DNA of 64,000 bases from Lytechinus variegatus (GCF_018143015.1 NC_054748.1:13568967-13632966), one strand, 5' to 3'. Numbered from the stretch's first letter, positions 12,001 through 27,000 are shown. Made by a program: numbers and translations. Notes: a model not told the origin generated them from the sequence alone.

Positions 12001-15000
12001 TCAAGTATTTTCGTGTGCATTATTGTCAATTTTTGATCTCTAAACATGTACATGACTGTATAATACATAAAAATATATGTATTTTACCCCACAACCATAC
12101 CCTTTTTACCTGATTTTGACCTATTTGACACCCTAAACATGTTACACTCATGATGTGCCATGATCAACAAAAAGTGACCTTTTTACATGATTGTTTGGTC
12201 ACGCGTGTGTACAGCAATATAGTTGAGCCCCCCCCGGTTCAAATCACATAATAATTTCAACTAAAATGCAATGATATGCAGTGGTACTTAAAAGTTACTG
12301 AACCCCACCAGAAAATGAACATATCGTCGGCCTTATGCCAAAAGGGCCTTAACCCGATTTTAGGGGTTCTGAATATTTTATAATAAATTTAACACATTTC
12401 ATGTAAAACTTAATAACTTAACACGTTTATCGAAATTGGCTTCAAAAGCAAAAAAACGACCACAAACTTTTGATTATTAGAGAGGCCAAAACCTTTATAA
12501 ACGCCATTATCTCGGAATGGCCAAAAGCAGTTAAGGCCCTTTTGGCATAAGGCCGACGATATGTAGAGTGTTCAAGTTCTGACATGTTTTACAAATAGAT
12601 ATTTAAATTTAAAGTCAGGTAATAAAATATTACATTTAATGAAGTTTGTTTCTCTGGGCTCGCCAAAACATTGTAGTGATGTTGTCTTCCTTCAACACTC
12701 AGCATGAAGGAGTGCATTTTGTGTTGTGGTTCACTAACTTATGAGCACAACTGTAAATTAAAAAGTGTGGTTGGGGAATTAAAACAAATCACGATGGCTG
12801 ACAATAACTGATTTCCTTTGACAAGTCATACAAAATAGTGAAGTTAAAAATGAAAGCAACAAAATTTTCAGTAAATTATTTTTACACACAGAATTTTAAT
12901 TCCTCTTTTCCCATAGAGATAAATTGTGGTCCACAATTGTTGGGTCCAATATGTAGACTTGCATGGTGGATGGCCGAGTGTGGTAATAACTGGAAACCAT
13001 ATTTTAGTGTCAAGAAAGAAGAGAATATTCTTCATTTTCTTGATATCTTCCAAGTAAAACAAAACAATTTCAAGGAAACATGGAACATAATGGCTATGTA
13101 ATGGATGTAAAGATGTGAAATGTGAAATATCAGCAACTTGGAATCAGGAATTTGTTGCAATACGGTCAAACGCTCGTTAAAAAAGGAAAACATTTATGCT
13201 TATAATGGTCGTTTGATTGGCATTTAAACGTTTTGATTCAGCCCTAATTAGGTGACATTAAATATTGGGAAAATGATAATTCAAGTTTTAAGATCATAGA
13301 TTCAATGTTGTTATGTGGATGTAATTCATTCTTCTGTCCTTAGGCCAAAGCTCTGCTGAAGTTTGTCGAGTCAATTTCAGAGAAGACCCTTCGCAGCACT
13401 GTTTCCATGACAGCAGCGAGAGGGCGGGGCAAGTCAGCTGCATTAGGATTGGCTATTGCAACTGCTGTAGCATTTGGGTAAATTACATGTATAAAACAAC
13501 TCCCATAGTTCAAAGTAAAGAAATATTTTGTCAAACTGTATTTTACATATTAATGCAAGAAAAGGGATTAGATATTGAATATATAATTGAAATAGTCCAA
13601 AAAACTAATTGAATGCAAAGGGGTATAAATCACTTGCAAATCATTTATCTGTGTTTTCCATACTTGACACAGCTGTACTTATTTACAAGTATTGGATCAC
13701 ACAAACATGATAATAATATTGTATATTTGTATGTGCACTGAGATATGATGCTCTTTCCAACAGCATGTTCAAGGATATTTGTTAATATAATCAACCATTT
13801 ACACCCGGATGGAGAGTGGCAATTTCAGACTAATGCTATTTTATTCATTTTCCTTTATGTTTCAGATATTCTAATATCTTTGTGACTGCACCAAGTCCAG
13901 AGAATATCCGAACCTTGTTTGAGTTCATCTTCAAAGGCTTTGATGCCCTTGATTATCAGGTAAACAAAAAGTCTTATTCAAACACAATTTATTATTTTGT
14001 ACATACTTCTAGTGTTAGAAATTAATCCAATCAACAAATGCAAAATTCTTTAGATTTTGAATATCTCTGATGTTCATACTAATTTCTAGAAGATTATCAA
14101 ATTTTAAGAAGTTTATCCAACAACCAGTGTAGAAGTAATTACAGATTTGGCATTATGCTTCTTATAATTTTATTATTGTTGATGTGATGTGATTTCTTGA
14201 TGCACAATAACACCTTGACCATTGTGCGGAATTCATTACAGATTTGGCATTGTGCACCTTATATTTTTTAATATCTTTGGTGTGCCAACCTTATTTCTTG
14301 ATCCACAGGAACATCTTGACTATGAGTTGGTCCAGTCGACCAACCCAGAATTCAACAAAGCCGTCATCAGAGTGAATATCTTCAGAGAGCACAGGCAGAC
14401 TATCCAGGTAAAGACTGTTATAAGCTACTGAAATCCTTGCATCTGATTGGCTCAGAGCACAATCACTGACTATTTGTTCCATGAAAGAATCTCCTTTTTT
14501 GTGAAATTATTGAAAATATTTCCTCAGTTGGATGATTGTTTTTCACAGGAATGAAAATTTATATTTCTTGTGATGTTATTGTGGGACCTTTCCTATTTAC
14601 ATTCCATAAAGCTGAATCTGAATGTTGCATTTCAGACAAAATTGCGTAGAAATCATGTTAAAAATATCTGTAATTTGAAAGTAAATTTGCAAAAGTCAAA
14701 TGTGTTTGTTCTTTTGTAAACAAATTTTCCGGCATTACTCCTTTGTGTTTATGGTGGCATGATCGATCTGTAATGAAAAGCGAATTTTCTTTGCCTATGT
14801 TCTAGTGCTGCAGCCGAACCGCCGAACCGAACGGAAGTTCGCCGAACTTGGCACTTCCGAACCGGACCGAACCGAACCGAACTCAAAGGCCTGGTTCGGA
14901 AGTTCGGTAAAAAAAAGTATGTTTGTATGCATTGCGTGAATGCGATGACTACATAGATTTAAGTATAAAATTAACAAAATATATATTGGTTAGTGATTGT

Positions 15001-18000
15001 GTACAAAGAGAATTCCACTCAATATATTTTTAAAATCCACTATGATAGCTCCCATCTCGTCTTTGATTGAACTGTTATCAACTTAAGAATATTTTATTAA
15101 CATAAATATATTTTTTCTTGATAAAATGAGGGGGCATTTTGAAGCTAAACTCGGTATAAAAGTGTGGTGTATTTACGTATTGCCGTAATCGATCGTGATC
15201 GTAATCGGACCTAATCATTTTGTATTTAATAAAGAAAAAGAACCAGACATAAATTCATTCCTCGTAAATGACAAAGTATGACAGTTTCGGTCTTGTGTTT
15301 GATTAAATTTTTATCATTTTCAATGTTTTTTTATAAACATGAATAGGCCTGGGACTGGGAGTAAACATCGATTGATCGAATGGTTCGATTGGCATGCCGC
15401 CAATCACCAATCGATTAGCAAAATATACACTAATCGAATGTTCGGCAGATCCCGATTATGACGTTGGCATAACTCTAATACCCGAGTAATAATAATAAAA
15501 TGACAAGAAAACAATGATGACAGCTGTTTTTTACAGGTTTAAAAATTATGTTACCGAGGTAATGTTTCAAAAATTATTAATGATTGTATCACATTCACAG
15601 TTACATACCAACATGATAGCGCTCCGAAAATGTTAATCCCACCCGACCTTGCCCTCATACACAAAATAAGTCATTGTGTGCGTGCACAATAATAAGTAAA
15701 CACATAACCAGCTCACTTGAGCTGATTGGACCTTCGGATAGCCAATGAAACTTTGGGAAACAAAAAAAAAGCGGAAGGCATGTGGTTCCCTTTATTATCA
15801 GGAAAGGTCATGACTTCAGAAATAAATTGACCCTTCCCCCATCTGTGTGTGTGTGTGTGCGTGTGAGGGAAAGAGAGAGGGAAGGATAGGGGGTGGGAGC
15901 CGGAGAATTTCTTTCATGTTTCAGAACAATGCAACCTTTTTTATATTCCCCTCACACAATGAAAACGACATTCCAACACGCGCCCGCCTTCACCAGTACT
16001 TTCTCGACTAGTCTCCAAAAATAGACCCAGTTATATACATGTGGGTTCAAATGATAAAAAAATCGTAATTTTGAAAGGTATTTCAAATGAAATATTTTTT
16101 TTTTAATACATGTGTAGCATCGTGGGCAGTGCCACAAGTGGAGGCGGGGACATGGTGTGGGCAAGGGATGAAATTTTTCAAGTGAAATGCTCCACCTGGG
16201 CTCAGTCTCAAAGAATATACTTCATGAATGAGTTGTTTACGTCTTTGGACTCGGCGGGGCTGATTCATTTATATGCAGGGGTGTGGCACTTGGAGGGATG
16301 CATGCATAATACCAGGGTACCAGTATTGATTTAGGAAAGATTTTCATTGGAACAATAAACTGAAAGATTTAATCTCATTTCATGAAGTTTCTTTTGATAT
16401 AAAAAATCATGGAGAAGGGGGAAAAGGGCCTCATTTATGCTAAACATGTGACTTTGATGGAGATTTCTTAATGGGGGGGGGGGGGGGTCACCATAAAGTA
16501 GGTCAACTATTGTGACTTAAAAGACGTGATTCCCGACGAACAATCGAATCATTCAATTATTTTTCCAGGAAATAATCGAATGGTAATAATAACAATCGTC
16601 CCAGGCCTAAACATGAATATATTTTTTCCTTATAAAATGTGGGGACATTTTAAGCTTAACTCAGTAAAAAAGTGTAGTTGAATTACGTATTGCTGTAATC
16701 GGATGTACATTTAATTGAAAAGACATAAATTAATTCCTTGTGACTGACAAAGTAATGGTAAAGTATATATATTCCACCTTCTGAAATTTCCATAATAATA
16801 TAAAAGATAAATAAATAAGAGATGAAGGAATGAGGGTGAAAAAAACAAAAAAGATAAAAATTCAAACCAAATCAACGCATGTTCCCTGATCGATGTTCCG
16901 GAAATGGTTGGTAAGGAAAGTTGAAACAGGAAGTCCACACAACCTGCTCTCGGTTGCTATTATACAGGTAAAATTCGTATTCCAAACTTGAAACGTTTTT
17001 CCATTGTCAATATTTTCTTAAAAGTGGTTTAATCTGGCCAATTACTGAAATGATAAATTATCAGTTCCGTCTTAGTTCTGACGATCAACGCCGAGTGATT
17101 TCACAACACTAAAATATGCAGTACAGTCCCATGTACTCATTTTCGTGTTAGAAATATGTTTGAAGTCACGTAGCGTCGATCTTTCTGGACCAAGAATGGA
17201 CTGTCTTTTGTCTTTTTAAAGTAATTCATTGACCAGATTTTACCACTTTTCAGGAAATAGGGACTTTCTAAGACACTCATATTCTTTGGAATGTGAATTT
17301 TACCGGTATAATAACAGTTGAGTGGAGGTTGTTTGTCTACTATTTCGACATTCCCGATCAACACTTTCCAATTTGAGAAGCTGCGTTGCAATGACATCGT
17401 AATCGATCATGATCATAGCTACATGAAATAATCGTGAAAAAAATATTCTGATCTTTGTAATTCTATTTCTGTCCTGATTCTCTCGTTATCAATATTTTTT
17501 TCTTTTGATTTTTTTTATTTTCATTTTAAAAATGAAAGTAGAAATGACTTTTTTGTTTATTAAAACAAAAGAAAGTTCAACAATTATCTTAACTATTCTT
17601 TTTAGAAACAAAATTTATTATTAATACATGACAGTTCATCCTAGAGATTACATGTTTGTAGGTCGGCGATCTTATTTTTTATATGTTAAATTTAATTTGG
17701 CATTTATTGCCGAACCCCGAACCGAACCAAAGTTCGGAAAAAAATTGCCGAACCCTGCCGAACCGAACCGAACCCGAACATGCCGCCTGACTTGCAGCAC
17801 TAATATGTTCACATGGTCATAAATGTATATGCATTCATTTGATGGAGATAATAATTCAAATTTTTAGTTGTTTTTTTAAAAACTAATTTGTCAAAGCTAC
17901 TGAAATTTAAAATGTTCACAAGAATTGTGAATATTTATACGTGGAACATCAAGAAAATGTAATTAGATGCTGAAAATCTATGTTATCAATCATACCAGTT

Positions 18001-21000
18001 TATACTATGACTTGCAAGATAAATTTGGCAATTTCCTCAATAATTTCTTTCATTTAGTACATCCATCCGGGCGACGCCCACAAGCTAAGCCAAGCTGAGT
18101 TGGTTGTGATTGATGAAGCTGCTGCCGTACCTCTCCCTCTCGTCAAAGAACTTCTTGGTCCATACCTGGTGTTCATGTCTTCAACTATCAATGGGTAAGG
18201 AACTTGGAATGGGAAGTTCATCCTGATATAAAGAGTTTAGTTGTTTTAACCATGATTGCCAGTTGAGGGAGCTATTTCAAAATATGTTCGTCCTGAATCC
18301 AATAAAATTACCTCACAAGTGTCTGTATGTACATGTATGAATAAAAGCATGTGCCACTGGATTCAACTGGAAATTGTGTAATTGCTGACAAATCAAAATA
18401 AGCATGACATTCAAATCTATTGTCCAGTCTAAGCAACGATAATATATTGTCCCACATGTGCTTATCTGTGTTGGCGATCTGCAGTACAGTGTGATCGTTT
18501 TCAGTATTATATTAGTAGCTTATAGCAGTAGTTGTATCGTGAAATACTCCACAGGTATGAAGGCACTGGTAGGTCTCTATCCCTCAAACTGCTCCAGCAG
18601 CTTAGGAAGCAGAACGCAACGTTTGGTGCGAGCAGCTCTGCTGATAACAAGCCAACCAGCTCACTTTCAACAGGGTCATCTGCTTCAGGTAAGGTCAGAG
18701 GTCAATCTTAAAGTCAGTTGTGTGTCAGTTTTTATGGGGAGTTGATTATTATTCACTCACCCCAAAATTTAGGAAAACATTGGAAATTCCACCAACAGAA
18801 ACATCTTTACGGGCAGCAAACTTGGTTTACCAGCAAGAAATTCTTCGGCCAAGCCTTAATTCTATGTAAATAAAACATTGAGTTCCTCAGGGATCGCCAT
18901 TTGAACCAATTTTGTTCCTTCCTTGTTTGGAGCATTTTTTTAATATTATCAATGATAAGACACCAACATCTTAATGTTTTGATTGTTTTGTTCAGGTGAA
19001 GAATAGAAACCAGTTGAAACAGATAAAACAGCATTGGGGCTTAGAGATTTTGCCCCTGAAAGGCTCAAAAGAGCCCTGAAAACTATTTTTAAAAAGCCCT
19101 GGCAAATCCCATTTATTGCAATGTCAAAGCTTATCCAATGTTACAGAATTAGGCAGTAAATTGTGGAAAGTGGCCCCTGAATATAAATTAATTTTTTTTT
19201 GTCCAAGTTGAAACATTGAATAATTTTTACATTTTTAAAACTAGACCTCTGCATTTCTTGCCTGTAGGTCAAGTATTACATGAGGTGAAGTTGGAGGAGT
19301 TGATATGTTACACTTCTGTCTGACAGTGTTGCATATATGACCATTATGTACAGGGTACGAGTTCATAATTAGCCATTCATCTTCTATAGAAATAAAACAT
19401 GGAGTTTCTCAGGGATCAGTATTTGGAACATTTTTTTTCCTTATTTGGAGCATTTTTTTTCATAGTCTTATCAAATATAAGAGATTGACAATTTAATTTT
19501 TTTTTAATTTTTTTTGTTCAGGTAGAGAATAGAAATCAGAGAACAGTTGTAATCTTGATAAATAAATTGTACGTGACCATTTTGAAAACTAGACCTTTGC
19601 GTTTCTTGTCCGTAGGTCGGGTGTTACATGAGGTGACGTTGGAGGAGTCGATACGTTACAGTGAAGGTGACAGCGTTGAGAAGTGGCTCAATGAACTCCT
19701 GTGTCTCAATGTCGCTGAGGTTCAAAGAATATCATCTGGTTGCCCTCTTCCTGCAGATTGCGAGTTATATCCTTCTCATCATGACAATAACCCATTGTAT
19801 GATATCAAATCCCTCCATACCCATTTCCCCCCCCTTCGTTTGACATGCATTACATCTAGACACCAGAAGAAGGGAGCTGTTAGATTGAAATTACGATAGA
19901 ATAGAATAGAAAAACTTTATTGTCTATAAAGGTTTTTTTTGTCTCGCTGGTTTACATAGATGAATATACAAAAAAAAACATTAAACGAAAAATGATGGTA
20001 ACATGTCAACAGAAGGAAACTAGTTTTAATTATTATTATGTTTGAATAAACCATTTTTGAATTGAATTTCATTTCTAGCCAGGTATACATGATTCCCATA
20101 AAATATATAATACACAAGAATTTAAATCCCATACAATCGCCCTTGACTGCCCTGCACGTATTACATCAACAGAGATACGTTATTCAGTTATCACAAAGCC
20201 TCAGAAGTGTTTCTACAGAGACTGATGTCTATTTATGTTGCTGCACATTACAAGGTAAAAATCGATCCTTTTAACCAACACAAAATGGTTTCAACTGTTG
20301 TCCTGATAAAAATAATGTTTTGAAATGTCTTTTTAAAGCCCATAGACCATCATTTAATTCAGTACAATTAGCCAATTTATTTACCAAGAACAACTAAATT
20401 CTAGTCACGCGGTGAAAAGCTCTTCAAACAACTATTTTACCAGAAAAGAAGAATGGGGTAAAATGAGGATACAATAAATTTTCAATACTTGTTTGGTACA
20501 TTGTCTTTGTTATGAATATCAAATAAAATAAGTAAGAAGAAACCTATCAGTCCATAGAAGTATGGTTTAAAATTCTTGATTTTTGTTGAGATTGATTTGA
20601 GTTTGATTATCAGAATGCTGTCTTATAAGTTTGTATGTGTCAATTTTTTGCTGTTTTGTAGAACACACCAAATGATCTACAGCTGCTTTCCGATGCACCC
20701 GCCCATCACATCTTCTGTCTGTTAGGACCGGTGAAACCAACACAGAACAGTCTACCTGAAATATTATGTGTCTTACAGGTAAGTACAGAGAAATAAGTAT
20801 AGAGAGAGGGAGAGATAGTCATGCAGATTGAACTTGCCCCCTTTTGTGTACGTATTCAAAATCTGCAAAAGTTTTTTACTTTTCGGGATAAGAGTGGTGT
20901 ACTCTATTTACTTGGACCAGTGCCCTGAGATGTCACTGCATTGAAGAGTTGACAGCATCCGCAAGAATCATCCTGAAAAAAAGCACCCTAAACAAGGAAT

Positions 21001-24000
21001 CATGGGCAGGCCACAGGGATTTTGTGCTGATGTCCCCAATTTGCACACCTACCCGTGAAAACCACCCGTTTCCATGTTTTATTTTTCTTGTGGATTCTGT
21101 CCACTCTCCAATGGCAGTGATAAAACAAAAATAAAAAGATAAAAGGGGATATTGATAGGGGAGAAAAAATAATGCAGAAGTGCAAAGGTAATATTCTATC
21201 AGAAATGGAATGGATATTGGTGAAGAGGAGGGGGGGGGTAGACAAATCAAGTGGGAAGGAAAAAAAAGAGTAAATATGACAAGAGAGGAAGAGCTTCTAT
21301 TTTGGAATAATAATGAATAATCTGTTTCTTTTAGGTTTGTCTCGAAGGAGAGATTTCCAAAGAAACAATAATGAGCAGCTTGAGCAGAGGCAAGAGAGCG
21401 TCCGGTGACCTGATTCCTTGGACAGTATCACAACAGGTAGGCATGTTACAGTATTTATGAGGTATGATTGGTTACCAGTCTGAGTAGAGTCTGGTGACCC
21501 GATTCCATGGATAGTATCACAACAGGTAGGCATGATACAGTATTCATGAGATATGATTGGTTACCAGTCTGAGTAGAGTCTGGTGACCCGATTCCATGGA
21601 TAGTATAACAACAGTTTGGCATGTAACAGTATTCACAAAATATGATTGGTTACCAGTCTGAGTAGAGTCTGGTGACCCGATTCCATGGACAGTATCACAA
21701 CAGGTAGGCATGATACAGTATTCAAGAGATATGATTGGTTACCAGTCTGAGTATAGTCTGGTGACCCGATTCCATGGATAGTATCACAACAGGTAGGCTT
21801 GTCACGGTATTCATGAGATATGATTGGTTACCAGTCTGAGTAGAGTCTGGTGACCTGATTCCATGGATAGTATCACAACAGGTAGGCATGTTACAGTATT
21901 TATGAGATATGATTGGTTACCAGTCTGAGTATAGTCTGGTGACCCGATTCCATGGATAGTATCACAACAGGTAGGCATGTTACAGTATTTATGAGGTGTG
22001 ATTGGTTACCAGTCTGAGTATAGTCTGGTGACCCGATTCCATGGATAGTATCACAGCAGGTGGGCATGTTACACTATTCATGAGATATGATTGGTTACCA
22101 GTCTGAGTAGAGTCTGGTGACCTGATTCCATGGATAGTATCACAACAGGTAGGCATGTTACAGTATTTATGAGATATGATTGGTTACCAGTCTGAGTAGA
22201 GTCTGGTGACCCGATTCCATGGATAGTATCACAACAGGTAGGCATGATACAGTATTCATGAGATATGATTGGTTACCAGTCTGAGTAGAGTCTGGTGACC
22301 TGATTCCATGGATAGTATCACAACAGGTAGGCATGTTACAGTATTTATGAGGTGTGATTGGTTACCAGTCTGAGTATAGTCTGGTGACCCGATTCCATGG
22401 ATAGTATCACAGCAGGTGGGCATGTTACACTATTCATGAGATATGATTGGTTACCAGTCTGAGTAGAGTCTGGTGACCTGATTCCATGGATAGTATCACA
22501 ACAGGTAGGCATGTTACAATATTTATGAGATATGATTGGTTACCAGTCTGAGTAGAGTCTGGTGACCTGATTCCATGGATAGTATCACAACAGGTAGGCA
22601 TGTTACAGTATTTATGAGATATGATTGGTTACCAGTCTGAGTAGAGTCTGGTGACCTGATTCCATGGATAGTATCACAACAGGTAGGCATGTTACAGTAT
22701 TTATGAGGTGTGATTGGTTACCAGTCTGAGTATAGTCTGGTGACCCGATTCCATGGATAGTATCACAGCAGGTGGGCATGTTACACTATTCATGAGATAT
22801 GATTGGTTACCAGTCTGAGTAGAGTCTGGTGACCCGATTCCATGGATAGTATCACAACAGGTAGGCATGTCACGCTATTCATGAGATACGATTGGTTACC
22901 AGTCTGAGAAGAGTCTGGTGACCTGATTCCATGGACAGTATCACAGCAGGTAGGCATGTCACGCTATTCATGAGATATGATTGGTTACCAGTCTGAGTAG
23001 AGTCTGGTGACCTGATCCCATGGACAGTATAACAACATGCAGTTTGGCATGTAACAGTATTCACAAAATATGATTGGTTACCAGTCTGAGAAGAGTCTGG
23101 TGACCCGTTTCCATGGACAGTATCACAACAGGTAGGCATGATACAGTATTCAAGAGATATGATTGGTTACCAGTCTGAGTAGAGTCTGGTGACCCGATTC
23201 CATGGATAGTATCACAACAGGTAGGCATGTCACGCTATTCATGAGATATGATTGGTTACCAGTCTGAGAAGAGTCTGGTGACCTGATTCCATGGACAGTA
23301 TCACAGCAGGTAGGCATGTCACGCTATTCATGAGATATGATTGGTTACCAGTCTGAGTAGAGTCTGGTGACCTGATCCCATGGACAGTATAACAACATGC
23401 AGTTTGGCATGTAACAGTATTCACAAAATATGATTGGTTACCAGTCTGAGAAGAGTCTGGTGACCCGTTTCCATGGATAGTATCACAACAGGTAGGCATG
23501 ATACAGTATTCAAGAGATATGATTGGTTACCAGTCTGAGTATAGTCTGGTGACCCGATTCCATGGACAGTATCACAACAGGTAGGCATGTCATGCTATTT
23601 GTGAGATATGATTGGTTACCAGTCTGAGTAGAGTCTGGTGACCCGATTCCATGGACAGTATGACAACTAGGCATGGTACAGTATTCATGAGATATGATTG
23701 GTTACCAGTCTGAGTAGAGTCTGGTGACCCGATTCCATGGACAGTATCACAACAGGTAGGCATGTTACAGTATTCATGAGATATGATTGGTTACCAGTCT
23801 GAGTAGAGTCTGGTGACCCGATTCCATGGACAGTATCACAACAGGTAGGTAGGCATGTTACAGTATTCATGAGATATGATTGGTTACCAGTCTGAGTAGA
23901 GTCTGGTGACCCGATTCCATGGACAGTATCACAACAGGTAGGCATGTTACAGTATTCATGAGATATGATTGGTTACCAGTCTGAGTAGAGTCTGGCGACC

Positions 24001-27000
24001 CGGGGCCCGTTTCTCAACACATGGACAAGTTAGTCATATCTTTATCCACCAACCACGGAGTTAGTTCCAATCTTACTAAACCTGTTTCTCGAAAGGCTTC
24101 CTAACTAGAATACCTTGATATCGATACTATCGGTAAAAAGAGCAGACGAGACGTAGCCTTAGTCACAAAATATCATAATTTTCAAAATTAAAAATTATGA
24201 CAAAATTGCAAATATTGTGATAAATTGGGAAATAAATCTTTTCAAAATAATAGCACACGTGAATTATGCATCATACATACCTAGACCATGAAGACTGGAG
24301 CATTCAATTGCAGAGAAAATTAAATTATGAATAATTCATTTCATGACTAAAAAATCACTTGTGGACGTTGAGATGGGTACCCCCGGGATATCCAATTTCA
24401 ATAGTTTACGAAAGTAAACCATAATGGTTTTTTCTTTGTAAAATGATGATAATTATACGGTCTTTTATGATTCTAAACGTCATCAAAATATAATTTAACG
24501 AAACATTTTTAATTATTGATACCGAAACATACGATATTTGACAAATTATATGCATAAATTAGAGATAGAATTTATCCAACTGTTAATAGGGGTCTGAAAA
24601 CAACAAATACGAGTTCAGTTATGGATGGCCTGACGTGGTAGAATCTTTATCGATTAAATCATTTTACTATTTCAAAATGAATGGTTTTGTGATGTAATTT
24701 CAACCTCTATGATTGATTACGTAAGATTATAATTTTAAAATTTCTAAGCACTTTTGCATGTCATAGTCTACCCACGTGATGCCACTACGTCATTAAGAAA
24801 GAAGTTAGGACAGGTTCGGAGGTGTCATAAATATTTAGTGAGGTTGTTGTACCCGATCTTGGTAAAGAGGGCTTCGTGAAACGGTTAGCGGACAAGTAGC
24901 TCACTATCTCCGATTTAGTCAAGAAGTTAGACTTATGACGGTGTTGAGAAACGGGCCCCCGATTCCAGGGACAGTATCACAACAGGTAGGCTTGTCACGC
25001 TATTCATGAGATATGATTGGTTACCAGTCTGAGTAGAGTCTGGTGACCCGATTCCATGGATAGTATCACAACGGGTAGGCATGTCACACTATATATGAGA
25101 TATGATTGGTTATAGCTTTAAGTAGAGTCTGTTGTAGGAGTGAGAGGGAGTAATTTCAGACTGGAAGTGGTGCAGTTTATAACTTTGTAGTGGCACGTTG
25201 TAAAGATTTCGGATATTGTCTGGTTTTGGAGAGCAATTGGTATGGTGAGAAGATGGAGAGCTGAGCCCAGGGAGTGGAAATACTGCAGCATCTGTACTCA
25301 GGGATGATGGTTCACAAGTATCGCTGTGGAGTTCAGTTCAATTCAATTTCAATTTATTTCATTCATAAAAACACATAAATATGCATAGTAATAAACAAAA
25401 ATATCAATATAAGAATGTGGAGACAGCTTAGAAGAACCAAGTCTTATATAGTGCTGCCACCAAAATGTAAGCACAAACATTTAAAAATGAACATTTTAAC
25501 ATAATAACTAGAAAATAAAGATGATAGATACAAATACAAATTATTAATATTCCAAGACAAACCCTACACGATACTTGAACAAACAAAGCCTGATAATTTT
25601 ATAAGTAATGTTTTTTTTTTAATAATCGTTTGAAAGAATTGAGTGATATACTTATATATTTATTGTCATCAGGCAATGCATTCCAAATTTTAGGACCCCT
25701 AAAGAATATAGAATTGATACCAATATTGGTTCTCTCGAATGGCAAGTGAAAATCTAATGGCTTTTGCATATTATACAAGTAAAAATCAGAATTCAATTTG
25801 AATAATGTGGAAATACTAGATGGTGTAATTATATATTAATATATTCAATAACTTCAATTCTTTGAAAATTGGTTTAGAATTGGCAAGATAATTGAAATGA
25901 AAAACTGTTCTTATGGCTTTCTTTTGTATCTCATCATTGAATAATTTCTAGAATTGGCCCATACAATATTACAATAGTTTAAATAAGGTGAGATTGTAGC
26001 ATTGTAAATCATCAATAAGATTTTACATGGAAAATGCCTCAACCTATAAAGTACGCCAATGCATTTTGAAACTTTGTTACAAACTTGATTGATGTGCTCA
26101 TGCCATAACAGTTTATTATCCACAATCACCCAAAGAAAATTGATAGATGTAGCAACATTTATTTTAGTACCATTAATTTCAATAATAATGTTATTGTAAT
26201 TAATTTTCTTATTGGTGAATATCATACATTGAGTTTTATTTACATTTAAAATCAATCTATTTACAACAAGCCAATGAGATAGTTTGCACAACTCATTATT
26301 GAAGATAGTTTGCACAACTCATTATTGAAGTTAACCATTAAATTGTTAATATTTGTGGCAGACATAAAAACACTTGTATCATCAGCATAAAAGATAAAAT
26401 GTAATTTCTCAGAAATATTGCAGACATCATTTATATAAATAAGAAACAATAAAGGTCCCAGGATGGACCCCTGAGGCACTCCGCATCATACTCTATCTTA
26501 TTCGGATTTAACATTATTAATAAAAAAACATGTTTACGATTAAATGAATAACTTTCAAATAAATCTAAGAGGACACCACGATTACCATAATTTTGTAACT
26601 TATATAAAAGAATATTATGATCTAATGTGTCAAATGCCTTACTCAAATCCCAAAATAATCCAAATAATATTTCTTTATAATTAAAAGCAGTTGAGACTTT
26701 ACAAACTAAATAAGCTATTGCAGAGGATGTGGAGTTAGTTCTTTACAGGATGGACAGTGTAGAGGGGCTCCACATGATAAGAGTAGAGTAGAGAGGTTAG
26801 GGGTAGGGGGTAAACAAACATCATGATACCAGAGACCACATGTCTGGCATTCTAGGGAGTTTATGGTTGTTTGAGACTGGCAGACAGGGCAAGTTAAAGA
26901 GTTGCCATCTTTGGAAACCAAACTCATTTCACCAGACGTTATTTTGTGTACATGAAGTGCCTGTGTAGTGGAGAGGAGAAGCAGGACCATTTTGAGATCC

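Noticed and set aside
22879-23945. Three minus-strand frames of 86 codons with repeated residues
   Set aside because: They are the reverse strand of the 89-bp minisatellite; the sequence just follows the repeat period.
21437-24000. CRISPR-like array
   Set aside because: Units are 89 bp head to tail without unique spacers, and derive from the neighbouring exon; the genome is eukaryotic.
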